Below are positions 32,625-44,373 of a DNA stretch of 64,000 nt, one piece after another; positions within the stretch are counted from its first letter, which is position 1; every line of letters starts with the position of its first letter. The stretch is from contig JALMQS010000030.1 in assembly GCA_024734495.1 (NCBI GenBank), forward strand, positions 10,208,378 through 10,272,377. The letters are read 5' to 3'. Position numbers and translations under genes: made by a program. The stretch is from Forficula auricularia (taxonomy: Eukaryota; Arthropoda; Insecta; Dermaptera; Forficulidae). Under the pieces are notes generated by a model, which was given only the letters and a program-made list of their open reading frames with translations, made no database searches and was not told where the DNA came from.

Positions 32625-33960
32625 CTAAATAAACTGCAACGGATCATTGCTAAACTTTATCCAAATTCATTTGAAATATTAATATGTTCATTCCTTTATT
32701 ATTAATCAGATATCACTTGCAATTTGTAGTTCATGTTGATTTTAATTCAAAAATAGTGTTCGATTCTCATTTAACAGTCGAGGAATAACCATTCTACATT
32801 TTTCCTCAAGTATTAGATGAGAATCAATCGCTATTTTTGATTTTAAGTCGATTCCTCTATATCTTCAGCAATGGTTACCAATAAAAACCGAAACGTCAAA
32901 AGTCCAATATAGAATGGTTATTCCTCAAGTAATAGGTGAGAATCAATCGCTATTTTTGATTTTAACTCGATTCCTCTATGTCTTCAGCAAAGGTAACTGA
33001 TAAGAAAACAACGCAGTTGCTATGGTTACTTATAAAATTTCCTCCCAAATTTTTAGCATTTCACAGAGAGAAGCCTATCCACTCTTTCTTAAGCAAGGTT
33101 AAATGAGCTATATTAAAACGATCAAATGAATAAATTTTAAAGAATTTAAAATAAAAAATTTAAAAAAGTCCTATCTTACTCTAGAGTAAAGTACTTTAAA
33201 ATATAATTTTACTAAAAACTTTATTTGACCTTTTTTGTGGTGCCCAAGGTACTTAATTAGGATATTAAATTTCATAAAAATTGGTTAAGTCATTTTCAAG
33301 ATATTTAGAAAAAACTAAAAAAGTACAGAAATAAAGTACCAATGTTTGTGGGCCGATATGTACCAAAAACTAATCAGCGCTTCATTTGTTTAAAATAATG
33401 GTAGGTTTTTAATTTCATTTCAATCGGTGTAACGGTGTGGAAAATATCGTGGGCTAAAAAAACAATAACATCCATACATCCGCAGGCACTAAATGAAAAA
33501 ATCGCACTTTTTGGTCTCTCGACGAGACCCCCTTGTAATTTTTGGCAAAACCGTCACATGCTAAAATTCAATATAATTGAATACTACAATTTGTGACTTT
33601 AATTCAGTCCATGGGTTCCTGTACATGCGCGGATCCATGGGGGGGGGGGCGATGGGAGCGACCGCCGAAAGTTCTATGTCTGGTCAGAGCCCCCCCCCCC
33701 CCGCTTGGACAATTCGACCGCGACACACTTCCGAGATCAAAAGTAGATCTTATATACCGGCGACCGCCCCCCCCCCCCCCCCCCAAATCAGCGGTCTGGA
33801 TCCGCGCCTGGTTCCGTAGTCTTTACCTGAGGACCCTTTGAAGTTGCGTTTGCCGCGAGACCGATTACAATACTTTCCCCATACTTCCCATTGGATAAAG
33901 TAAAAAGATAGGAAAAATAAGGCCTTAAAAAGGATTAATCATCTAAATAAACAGGTGAAG
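32625..33960 (+). repeat. Satellite-bearing repeat (copy with insertion)
   Basis: Starts AAACTGCAACGGATCATTGC, contains about two satellite units (32750-33010), then a unique body ending GATAAAGTAAAAA. The same order (start block, satellite array, body) recurs at 51236-53950, so it is a composite repeat with a variable number of satellite units. A G/C-rich insertion lies at 33615-33816. Confidence 0.65.
33615..33816. mobile_element. Short G/C-rich insertion with GCGCGGATCCA ends
   Basis: Inverted ends GCGCGGATCCA and TGGATCCGCGC bracket runs of 10-18 G or C. GGTTCC occurs on both sides, and the paralogue at 53.85 kb reads straight through (CCATGGTCTCGTAG), so this is an insertion with a 6-base duplication. 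No product. Confidence 0.7.
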
Positions 33961-33964
33961 CTAA

Positions 33965-34615
33965 TAAAAGCGTAATGGCAGTTTGGTAGTTCATCAAATA
34001 TAAATTATCATTAAATGAAAGTATAGGTCATTTTAAAAATGTTGAGAATCGCAAGCAAAACGTCTTCTTTAGTTATTTCAATTAATTTTATCTACAAAAA
34101 ATTGTTAGTAATAACAGAGCCTTGCAAACCTGTTGATAACGGAAACGAGTCTTACCAAGAACTACTTAAGCGTTTACTACGAGAAATTTAATAAAAGTAA
34201 ATATTTAGCCGTTATAGAATTTCAATCAATCAAAGCACGCACCGTAAAATTTTTTAAAGCAAACCTGTTTCAAATCAAAATATACTGACACAGTACTAAA
34301 TGAAAATATGATATATATTTTTTTAATACGCATTGATTGTCAAATGCACTAAAAATTTGAAAACAAATTTTTCTTTCGTACCCAGCATACAATTTTTATT
34401 CTAATATGACTAAAAATAAAAGTGTGGGCGCTTTTACTTAATATTTTATAAGGAACTTTTTGTTTAAGTGAAACATTTTAAATAAGAGTTAACTTGGTGT
34501 GGGTCATGAAGCTAGGGGCGCTTGTATATAAATATTTATGTAAAGAAATGAGTATCTATTTGAGAAAGAAAAGATTGAATTTTTTCTCAAAATCAACTTG
34601 TGATATATAATCAAT
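33965..34615. other. No gene seen
   Basis: Intron DNA of ordinary A+T content; no repeat or exon recognised. Confidence 0.4.
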
Positions 34616-34623
34616 TAATTTTA

Positions 34624-34946
34624 CGAACATGAATTTAGGTCATTTATCAAAGATTTTAATAGATATGTTTATATTGCATGTAGGAGGTCTTGTCCCTCGG
34701 GAGTCGAACCCAAGCACTAGTAAGCTTTCCGGACAACTAGTCAGACCCTTGAGATCATCACCTCCAAACATGGCTTTAGTTATATGTTCCATGTTTGGAG
34801 GTGATGGTTTCAAGGGTCTGACTAGTTGCCCGGAAAACGTACTAGTGCTTGGGTTCGACTCCCGAGGGGACAAAACCCTCCTAAATGCAATATAAACATA
34901 TCTATTAAAATCTTTGATAAATTACCTAAATCCATGTTCGTAAAAT
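34624..34946. repeat. Near-perfect palindrome with tRNA-like blocks
   Basis: Arms of about 150 bases from ACGAACATGAATTTAGGT to its complement, with a loop around GGCTTTAGTTATATG. Each arm contains a T-arm-like block (TTGGGTTCGACTCCCGA) and GGAGG/CCTCC ends, giving a cloverleaf-like segment of about 85 bases in both orientations. It could be two SINE heads inserted tail to tail, or a snap-back copy. Confidence 0.6.
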
Positions 34947-35099
34947 AAATATTTATATTTGATATAATATATAGGCAAGTATATATGTATATGTTTCTTT
35001 GCATTAAGCAGAGGACAACCTCATTGATTTCTCCTTTTGAATCAACAACTCTGCTACTCTCGGCAAAACAAAATCTTTTCAATTTTTACTAGCTATAGT

Positions 35100-36090
35100 A
35101 TGTAGGGGTCAAATGTAGGTCTCCGTGTTGGGAAGAGTTTGCCCATAATTTTTTTGTTTTTTATTTAACATATGACAACTATAGGTATTCTCACTTAGAG
35201 GGTCATTTCTTTTCATTTCTAAAAAAAAAAAATACTATTTACATCAAATTAAAAAATTAGGGAATTTTTAATGGGTTTTATATACCTATGTAAATTCACA
35301 AAAAAAAAATCAAGTCAAAACAAAATACAGTTTCCGGACATTATTAATTTATAACAAGTGAAAATTGACCTTTGTGGTTCGAGTATAATTTTTTTTTTCT
35401 GTAGAAAAACACCTACTGTCTTGTTTTAATCATTTTGAAGAACAATGAAATTGGGTCGATGTTTTTTTCCATTATTTCATGATAAAGAATTATACTTTCT
35501 TTTATCAAAGTTAATGACACACGATTTTAATCGAGCTTTAATAAATTTCACAGAACATTCCTTTACCTACTCATTTACAAATTACTCATTATCCTATTTA
35601 ATAACTCGATGACTAAAAGCATATTCATATTTAAAATATGTTATTTTTCATAGTACTAGTAACGTTTTTTATCAGTCCTTTGTAAAGATAGTCAGCTGTT
35701 TTTTAAACCAAGATAAAAACATTATTCGACTCATTAGTCATTTATTAGAAGATTTATATATGGGTATTAATGATTTAATTTGGGGAAAAATGTTTTTTAG
35801 GGTTCAATTTAAAAAGTAAACGGGACCCAACTAGTGACAGTAAATTGTCTGTATGTATGTTTGTCCGTCCTTCCGAATGTCAAAGCATTGTAGCTCGAAG
35901 ACTAAATATGATATAGGCTTAAAATTTACAATATTTTCGCTAAAATTATCGTATTAAAATTTTCATTGAATAATTATTTTGAGCAAGTTTAATTTTATAT
36001 GGCTTGGAAAATAGAATAGTTTTTTTTCATTATGTGGTTTGACGTAGAGGTATCCCTACTCTTTAAGTATTTATTTATTTATTTTTATTT
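35100..36090. other. Intron DNA and diverged repeat, no gene seen
   Basis: 35780-36000 contains a diverged block (AGTAAACGGGACCC, GTCTGTATGTATG, GAATAATTATTTTGAGCAAG) that resembles 3540-3600 and 31800-31870. The rest is A+T-rich. Confidence 0.45.
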
Positions 36091-36199
36091 AATTCACTTT
36101 CAAATAACCAGGTAAGAGGCCCATATTGGCCATTTTTAGGTGATTTTCGGTGTTTTCGCACTTGTAGGCTTTCAGAAATAACAACCTAAAATTATGAAA

Positions 36200-36820
36200 A
36201 ACTAGCTGCATGCCCCGCCATAGGCGGCCCTTCTTGCTAGCCAGGGGACTACGGCCCCTGGACCCCATACCCCACACCACACCCACGTACCCCCTTCATT
36301 TTTTGACTCTTCACCCCACCCCCCCACCCCATTTTGGCTGGTTAGTTTTTGCATTTTTGGCTCTCTAGAGGCCCGTAGATTATGTATACAAAATTTGGTT
36401 GAGTTTATTCCAAGGTCAAGAATTTACATTTTTTCACCCTCCCCAGCCTTTTTGGGTGGTTTTTGGGGGGAATTTTATTAAACAAAAGTTGTCAGAAATC
36501 GCATCTCCTACAACTTTGCTCATTACAAAATTTGCTGTAGAGTTAATACTTTAGGAGTTATTTGATAATTTCCATTCGTGCGCCTCACAAACCCCCTTTT
36601 GGGGTCAAAATATCAAAACGTTATATACCAATAAAGGTAAGTAAGAAGACATCTGATCCAAATATGAAATTTCATAATAATCCCTTAAACCGTTTTTACG
36701 TGAATCGTGAGCAACTTTTCGCAGAACCCACGGAAACAGACAGACAAACAGGCAGGAATTTTGTTGAGGGTGTTTTCGTTCATAACTTTGCTTGAAACGT
36801 GTGCAACCAAAATGTTTCGT
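36200..36820 (-). mobile_element. Helitron-like 3' end and diverged repeat
   Basis: On the minus strand a hairpin (GCCGCC TATG GGCGGGGC region) is followed by ATGCAGCTAG and T, as at Helitron 3' ends. Plus-strand 36330-36440 then carries units shared with the ACTTTACCATACAGGG family (TGGTTAGTTTTTGCATTTTT, AAAATTTGGTTGAGTTT), followed by CAGACAGACAAACAGGCAGG. No Rep/helicase gene. Confidence 0.5.
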
Positions 36821-37424
36821 GATTTAGACCAATGTACAGACAAAACTTTAATTTTATATAATATAGAGATTTTGCAATTTCACTCACTTCCCTGCTTATC
36901 AACGAAAAATAAAAACAAATTTGATATCTCAAGTATTTTAGGTTTTTTAGGCGATATAAGCTACTATACTTATCTAAGTTATATAAAGATACTATAGTAA
37001 TATTCCAATCCGTCTTCCAGTTGACCAGCTTATTTAGTTTTAGATTGATATATAAATCACTATAATAAAGTAGCCCATAGTAAACCTACAACACTAGTGC
37101 CTGCATCTTTGTGGTACATGTAACTTAGTTAGAGTTCCTTTATCAGCACATATTTCAAATTTAAATATAAAAAAAGAGAGAAAAATCAATGAGGCTGACC
37201 TCTGCTTTCTGAATCAACAACTCTACTGCTACTCACGGCAAAACGAAATCTTTACAATGAAATTATTTTTCATGTAATCTATAAAATATATAATAGACCG
37301 AAAATGCATTTTCAAATCTATCCTTGAAGAAAATAAAATTGTGGAAATAAGTGAAAACTTCTTCCAAGACCCGGTACGCTTTCGCATTTAGCATTTTTTT
37401 TTATCAGTGAATGGTATGAGCCGA

Positions 37425-37690
37425 TGAGGGGTGATCCGCGATTGGAAGTAGGTGTACACCTCTTTAGAGGTGTTTTGGAAGTACTTGGAAATATTTGGAA
37501 GTACTTGGGAATATTTGGAAGTACTTGGAAATATTTGGAAGTACTTGGGAATATTTGGAAGTACTTGAAAATATTTGGAATTACTTGGAAATATTTGGAA
37601 ATGCTTTGAAATATTTGGAAGTACTTGAAAATATTTGGAAGTGCAAGTGGAAGTAGGTGTACAACATATTAGGTCGCGGTTCACCCCTCG
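37425..37690. mobile_element. hAT-like MITE with expanded inner tandem repeat
   Basis: Same ends as the other copies (TGAGGGGTGATCCGCGAT and CGCGGTTCACCCCTCG). TATGAGCC/TATGAGCT flanks match at 7 of 8. Between 37485 and 37650 a unit of about 20 bases (TTGGAAGTACTTGGAAATAT) is repeated about eight times, making the copy about 100 bases longer than its relatives. Confidence 0.8.
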
Positions 37691-37744
37691 ATATGAGCTA
37701 TGAAAGTTAAAACTAGGCGCAGAGATAGGTAAAAAATACTTGGT

Positions 37745-37860
37745 ACGTTTCACATTAAGACATAAAAAATAAAACGAATTTATTTTTAGAAAATCTTTAA
37801 TCTCGATATATATATTTCGGGTGACTAACCCATCTTCAGGAGCAACAGAAAGTAGTAGCA
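37745..37860 (-). mobile_element. Fragment of a hammerhead-carrying foldback
   Basis: One arm of the 29212-29405 family (GTTTCACATTAAGACATAAA to GGAGCAACAGAAAGTA), with an intact hammerhead-like motif. Confidence 0.65.
37801..37844 (-). ncRNA. Hammerhead-like ribozyme motif, A/U stem III, intact core
   Basis: CUC/GAG stem I, CUGAAGA, one U, stem II GGGU/ACCC, GAAA, then a 10-base AU palindrome and C before GAG. The 29.3-kb sister has GACA, so this is the better copy. Confidence 0.65.
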
Positions 37861-37864
37861 GAGA

Positions 37865-38645
37865 TAGGTACCTACGGTTTAATAAATATATGCCCTGAAT
37901 TTCAGATAACTAGCTAGAATCCGAAAGCAATATGATAATTCAATTTTTTTCTGATTTTTGAAACGTAAGTTCTGAAACTAAGAACCCCAAAATCAAAAAC
38001 GATTTTTTTGTTTTGGAAATTCAAACAGATTGGCACCAGAATGTACTTTTTACTGCTTTCTGATTTTGAGTTGGTATTATTGTAATCCAGACGAACCGAA
38101 AGGCAGAAAAAAATAATTTTTAATTACACTATAAGTGAAAAAAAAGTAAAAATTCAGGTGAATTCATTTCACGTCTGACAATTCTCAGAAGCAAACCGAA
38201 TAATTTTATTATTATTCCTTCAGTATTTTGATTATTTCTAAATTGCAATTTTTTTCTTTGTCCCTGTAAAACTTTCAATTTTACCTAAAATATTTTTTTT
38301 TCAAAAGGGCAAAGTAGCTTTGAATAAATAATTAAAGAGAACATGAAATTTTTGTTGATGGTTTGGAAATTTTTGAATTCGATTTTGTTGGTATGCATTT
38401 ACAAATAGAGATTTAGAGCCGCTGTAATAAAGCATTATAGTTGCAACATCATTCTATTGTGTCACTATATGAATAAATGAATATTAAAATAGTATAATTA
38501 ATGATACGCCCAATGTGCTGAAAATATTAATTTATTTAATTCTTAAAATCTGTTCCAATTCTCGCTTGACGAATCGATTTACTCAAATTTAATAATAAAA
38601 AAAAATGCAAGACATGTTTAGAATGTTTGAAACGTTAAGAAAAAA
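37865..38645. other. Intron DNA, no gene seen
   Basis: 37860-38110 resembles 41840-42060 in mirrored parts (CTAGCT..GAATCTGAAATTCTGAAGCTAG-type text), flanking the large foldback on both sides, so the foldback may have wider inverted flanks. No exon. Confidence 0.4.
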
Positions 38646-39199
38646 TTATTTTTAACCGACTTCAAAAAAAGGAGGTTCTAAATTCGACTGAATTTGTTTT
38701 TGTGTGTGTCTATGTTACCTGATATCTTCGCCAATTGTGAACCGATTTTTATTTTATTTTTTTGCTTTGGCTTCAGTCTAGTTTCCGATTGGTCCCGTTT
38801 TTTTTCATTGGTATTGGACCTTTTTTCCATGTTTCTTTAGGCATAACTTCTTTGTTTATGAACCGATTCCGATGATTCTTTTTATATTGGAAAGAGGGTA
38901 ACTTAGGGGTGGTCCCATATTAATTTGGTCAAGTTCTGATGATATGATCAATGACGAATTAACGTAAATATCCAATTCTTATCAGCAAATAATCGAAATT
39001 TTAATAAATAAAATCTTTTTTAAAAAAAACAATCTTAAAACTTTCATTTAAAACCCGCAAACGTTTCTAGAGAATTTCTATATTTATGAATTTATTTTTA
39101 TTATCATTTTCTGATTCATTCGCCCGACCTTTCTCTTACAATATTGTAAGAGTTTGTGACTGTGATGAAACTATACTAGATGAAGGATGAGGCATCTTC

Positions 39200-39550
39200 C
39201 AAAGATGGAATTCACTAGATTCATAAAACACTTTTAATGAGACGTGCCTAAATTTTATTTGGCCATCTTCAGTCAATTAGAGCTATACACAAAATGCGGT
39301 ACACATATGTGATCGAACCAAGCCTTGTCAAAAATAAAAATTTCTTTTTAGCTTCATGCGAATTTTTAACGTGCCTGAGGAATTATTTTTGACAAGGCTT
39401 GGTTCGATCACATATGTACCGCATTTTGTGTACAACTCCCAATTGACTGAAGATGGCCAAACAAAATTTAGGCCGAAACGTCTCATTAAAGGTGTTTTAT
39501 TGAACCCAGTGATTCCATCTTTGGCTGATACCTCCTCCCTCATCTAGTAT
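39200..39550. mobile_element. Hammerhead-bearing foldback inside the large foldback
   Basis: Inverted arms around ATTTTTAACGTGCC: AGATGAAGGATGAGGCATCT at left and its counterpart near 39530. The left arm has a damaged motif (GCACGTC for GAAACGTC), the right arm an intact one. Confidence 0.65.
39443..39487 (+). ncRNA. Hammerhead-like ribozyme motif, intact core
   Basis: Stem I UGA/UCA, CUGAAGA, one U, stem II GGCC/GGCC with a loop of 12 bases, GAAACGUC with palindromic ACGU. Confidence 0.65.
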
Positions 39551-41419
39551 ACTTTCTCTTACAAGATGCATGCAAGGTATTATATTAAGTCACTATTAAT
39601 AACATCACTAAAAAGAGAAATATAAAAATAATTTTTATAAAAAAATAAAACCGACTTCAAAAAATTAAATGCAACAAATAAAATAATAAGAACTCAAAAA
39701 TAAAATAAAATACACTAAAAGGTATAAAATAATTATATAATTTAGTTACAACTAAACGACGAAATATTAACATGAAATCACTTTTTGAAGTCGGTGCCAA
39801 GCAAACTATATAAGCGAGCTTACTCCGTCAATCGTACTAAGTAAGATCCGTCGAGTTCGATTTATAAAATGTATATGTTTGGCACCGACTTCAAAAAGTG
39901 ATTTCATGCTAATATTTCGTCGTTTAGTTGTAACTAAATTAGATAATTATTTTATACCTTTTAGTGTATTTTATTTGATTTTTGAGTTCTTATTATTTTA
40001 TTTGTTGCATTTAATTTTTTGAAGTCGGTTTTATTTTTTTTATAAAAATTATTTAAACATATTTTTTCAAAAAAAAATCACTACTTAATCTAAGATATTA
40101 TACATAAATCAGTTTTCAGGAGGGTTGTCCTCTTAGATTAAGAAGTGGAACAATCTGAGCATGGATTTTTCTTATGAAATCATGTTCACTACTATCGAGC
40201 TATTTTTATGCCTGTGTGTCTAAATTTCGATACACTTAATTCAAAAACAAAGAGTCATAGAAAGTTTGATCTGGGGTCAAATTGCTTGCGAAAGAACGAA
40301 ACTATTAAGATTTTAAGCTTCCAGGTGAATAATCTTTATAAAAAAAATAAAATCGACTTCAAAAAAATTGCATCAAATAAAATAATAAGAACTCAAAAAT
40401 AAAATAAAATCCACTAAAAGGTATAAAATAATTATCTAATTTAGTTACAACTAAAACGACGAAATATTTACATGCAAATACTTTTTGAAGTCGGTGCCAA
40501 AAATATACATTTTATGAATCGAACTCGATGGATCTTACTTATTACTACGTTTGGCGGCTTATATAGTTTGTTTAGCACCGACTTCAAAAAGTGATTTCAT
40601 ATAAATATTTCGTCGTTTAGTTGTAATTAAAGTGGATAATTATTTTATACCTTTTAGTGGATTTTATTTGATTTTGGAGTTCTTATTATTTTATTTGTTG
40701 CATTTAATTTGTTTGAAGTCAGTTTTATTTATTTTTTTTATAAAAATTATTTTTATTTTTCTCTTTTTAGTGATGTTATTAATAGTGATTTAATAAAATA
40801 ACTTGTATGCATCTCGTAAGAGAAAGCGTCGGGCGAATGAATCAGAAAATGATAATAAAATTAAATTCATAAATATAGAAATTCTCTAGAAACGTTTGCG
40901 GGTTTTAAATGAACGTTTTAAGATTGATTTTTTTTATAAATGATTTTATTTATTGTAATTTCGATTATTTGCTCATAAGAATTGGAGATTTACGTTAATT
41001 TGTCATTGATCATATCATCAGAACTTGACAAAATTAATATGACACCACCCCTAAGGTACCCCCTTTCCAATAAAAAAAGAATCATCGTAATCGGTCCACG
41101 TGGCTAAAAGTTCTCGCTGAACATACATAAAATAAATAAATAAATAGGTATCTTGACCATCTTGGAGCTATACTGATCCAAACGCAGAAAGAATCATTAA
41201 AATCGGTTGACAAACAAAGAAGTTATGCTTGAACAAACATAACAAAAAAGGTCCAATACCAATGAAAAAAAACGGAACCAATCGGAAACTAGACTGAACT
41301 CGATGCAAAAAAAATCATCAAAATCGGTTCTTAATTGCCGAAGATATCAGGTAAAATAGACACACAAAAAAATCAGTCGAATTGATAACCTCCTCCTTTT
41401 TTGAAGTCGGTTAAAAATG

Positions 41420-42120
41420 CTGAAATTCAGAAAAAAATCTAAAAACGGCTGTAGTTGAAATTTAATTATTTTTCTTCCGTCCCAGAATAAGTTTAATTAA
41501 TTTTAGGACAGAAACTAGCTTTGTGAAAAAGAAACGTGACATAAACATCCTACTCTAAAATAAATACTATATTAAAAATTACATAAACACGTACCAGTCT
41601 TAAAAAAGTTTTCTTTTTCCTTCTTCCTTATTTCTTTCCTTTTCCATTAAATAATTAATACTTTAATATTCATCGGAAATATTCAATAGTTTAATAAATG
41701 AATAGGTACTAATTGAAATTCAAAAGTTGGAGAAAAAACAGAATTTTTTTTTCAAAACTCAGTACCCAGTCAATAAACAAACAACTTCGAAGTTTTTTTT
41801 GTCAGTAAACAATTTTAGCTGAAAATGTATTTGAATAATTCTAAATGCCTGTCAAATTTCAGCTCATAAGCTACAACTAGATACTGTACGATAGTCTACA
41901 AATGATAATTTAATTTTTACTGATTTCTTATACTTTTGAATCTGAAATTCTGAAGCTAGTAAACCCAAATTCTAATCACTTCTTCGTTTTGGAAATACAA
42001 ACATTTCAACAGAATGATCTTTTTACAACTTTCTATTCTTGGGGTATTTGTAGGGATCAATCAACAAACACGCATGTAAAAGTACTTAAATTTGAAATTA
42101 ATTTTTCTCCAAGTTTCAGG
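41420..42120. other. Intron DNA, no gene seen
   Basis: A+T-rich; includes a C/T-rich run near 41615-41645. No exon or known repeat, apart from similarity to the left flank of the large foldback. Confidence 0.4.
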
Positions 42121-42125
42121 CATTT

Positions 42126-42845
42126 TTAAGATAGTTGTTTAGCGATAATACTAGTAAAAAGTTAATGCTAGAGTATATAGAAGAAACATAAAGATTCATA
42201 ATTCATAAGCCCAAAACTTTTTGCTGTTTATGTACCACTACTAGCCAATCCCGTGCTCGTTTGACAAATCTGGCAACACTGTCCGAGCCTGAATATATTT
42301 TATCATAGAAATGTCGGATAAAGTACATTATAAAGGGAGATTTATAAAACAAAAAGTTCTAAATAAGCAATTGAAAGCTGTTGCGACAATGGCTGAAGCA
42401 AAAAAACGTCAAAAAAAGTACTAAAGTTAAGCCACTTTTTAGGTTATATAAATGCTTTGTTGCCAGCTTCTTTTTAGTGTAAAATTTTCATTATACATTT
42501 TTCATTATTTATTCATTATTATCTCAGAAACTGTGTTGTAACTATGAATTAATATTTTCTTAAAAAATGTATTAGTTATTGTTTAATGTTGGTTAAGTTT
42601 TTTATAACAATGGTAAGTAGAGTTTCTTAATTATAATTAAATATTTGTAAACTTTCTGGTATCTCATATAGTGCAATGTACATTAAGAGTTTGAAAAACT
42701 CAATCTTTGGAATTTAATATCTCCGGAACTATATTGTTCATAAATATTGTTTTGCCACCAAACGATGCAGAAGTATTTCCATAATAATCTGTCTAATTTT
42801 CAAAAAAATTCTAAGAAAACCAATAAGGTGAAACAACTACCTTAA
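42126..42845. mobile_element. TTAA-flanked non-autonomous DNA element
   Basis: Second full copy of 7562-8280 with TTAAGATAGTTGTTTAGCG and, reversed, TTAAGGTAGTTGTTTCACC. Core text CTAGCCAATCCCGTGCTCG and GGAACTATATTGTTCATAAA are shared. Copies on different introns with the same borders support the ends as drawn. Confidence 0.75.
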
Positions 42846-42849
42846 ACAC

Positions 42850-43435
42850 GATAAGAAAAACTCTACACAGTCAGACGATTTTAAAATCACTATTTTCGAA
42901 CCTAGTGTAATTACTTTGAAACAACAAAATTAAACAATATTTAATTATTACTAAACCGTGATCTGCTAATATTTTCTTTATCGCTTTTTACTCATATCAA
43001 TTCCCATGTGACTGTTTTAAGTCAATCATATGGCAAACAAATAAAATTCGTCATATGTTTTCATTCATTCTATTTAACATGTACCAGGTTCATCCATGTG
43101 AATGTCTATGTTAATCATTTGGCATTTAAAATATGAATAATTCTATTTTCATTTAAGTTAATGTTTTAATATAAACTCATGATAATTTTAGTCAAAATTT
43201 AACAATAAAAAATAGCAATTTAAACAAATGTGAAAGTAGTGGTAATGAAAATTTTCAAGGTGATATACATTGCCAGAAAAGAAAGGTCATACAATGGCAT
43301 TACCAAAGAAAGAACTGAGAGCTTAACAAATTAGATTTTACATTTTAGATACAAACAAATTATATCTAAAACGCTTCGGTATTGCTAATGCGATTAAATT
43401 GAATATTACCTATTATGTCTTACACTTACCACTTC
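42850..43435. other. Intron DNA, no gene seen
   Basis: No repeat or exon recognised. TTTGGCATTTAAAATATGAA and TCATATGGCAAACAAATAAA show a weak internal duplication. Confidence 0.4.
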
Positions 43436-43546
43436 ATATATAATATAAATATTATTTTGTTTAGTTATGTCCATCGATTAAATTATTGAAGCTGTTATCG
43501 GGAAATAAGGATTATATTTTTATGCAAATAATTTATTTATTATTAT

Positions 43547-43586
43547 CAACGTTTCATCAACTTTGTTGACTTCTTCAGGGCTCAAA
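43547..43586 (-). ncRNA. Hammerhead-like ribozyme motif, intact core
   Basis: CUGAAGA, one A, stem II GUCAAC/GUUGAU (one G-U), GAAACGUU. Stem I reduced (AGCC facing GAUA). Confidence 0.55.
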
Positions 43587-43678
43587 TAGTTATCTTCCTT
43601 GCATATTTGTCATTTGTATAATTCTTTTTTAGTAAGCATAGCAAGGCAAGTCATTGACATCAATCAGATTAAACATTT

Positions 43679-44373
43679 TTTTACTTTACCATACAGGGTA
43701 TGGTCATGAATGTTTTTTTTCCTTCATTTTTTTCAAAATATCTCAAAAACGGTTGAAACTATTTCGATTAAAAAAATTGAGCAAAACCAGGGCATTTCGC
43801 TCTATAAAAAAGCTCTTATAAGTAAACATCGAAAAAATTATATTTTTTGAGATAATAATTGTTATGTCAAAATGTCTGTTAGTCTGTTAGTTGTGCGTTA
43901 CCAAATTTTGTGGACGAGCTAGCTCAAAAACTAGTGTGAATATCGAAACTAAATTACACACGTAGTTTTGGTCCATTGAGATTAAGAGCTGATTAGATTT
44001 TGTTGCATATCGACCCAAAATTAAGAGGGTGGAGGGGGGTTAAAAATTAAGAATCTATGCCATTTGAGCAAACTCAACCAAATTTTGTATACATAATCAG
44101 TGGGACCCCAGGAGTCTAAAAATGCAAAAACTAAACGCCCAAAATGGGGGGAGGGGTGTATGGTCAAAAATGAAAATCTAGGCCCTTGTACCAAACTCAA
44201 CCAAATTTTGTATAGATAATCAGTTGGCCTCAGGAGTCTAAAAATGCAAAACAACCAAACCCCCTCCCCTACATGATTATAAATAATTTTATTAAATATT
44301 AAATATAAGTGAGGGGCCAGGTTGTATGGTAAAATCAAGTGGATGGCCACATCAGAACACGTCAGCTTATTTT
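43679..44373 (+). repeat. ACTTTACCATACAGGG repeat nested in a foldback
   Basis: From TTTACTTTACCATACAGGG to ACACGTCAGCTTA. A long reverse frame across it (44021-44455) is made of repeat units and is not a gene. Confidence 0.7.

Larger units (their letters stand above)
38653..41414. mobile_element. Large (2.76 kb) foldback element
   Basis: Ends AACCGACTTCAAAAAAAGGA and TTTTTTGAAGTCGGTT. Arms extend several hundred bases (for example TCATTTTCTGATTCATTCGC and its mirror at about 40830). Two inner foldbacks (39645-40050 and 40330-40760) share GGTATAAAATAATTAT and CGACGAAATATT, and a hammerhead-bearing foldback is inserted at 39200-39550. A partial relative is at 55831-56810. No transposase seen. 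Confidence 0.7.

Noticed and set aside
33577..33841. Proline- or glycine-rich open frames on both strands
   Set aside because: They come from the G/C homopolymers of the 33.6-kb insertion.
34629..35082. Three overlapping open frames
   Set aside because: They are palindrome arms; forward and reverse frames give the same text.
37388..37753. 121-residue reverse frame rich in FPSNSKYFQVLPN-type repeats
   Set aside because: It is a translation of the tandemly expanded MITE. The periodicity comes from the 20-base DNA repeat.
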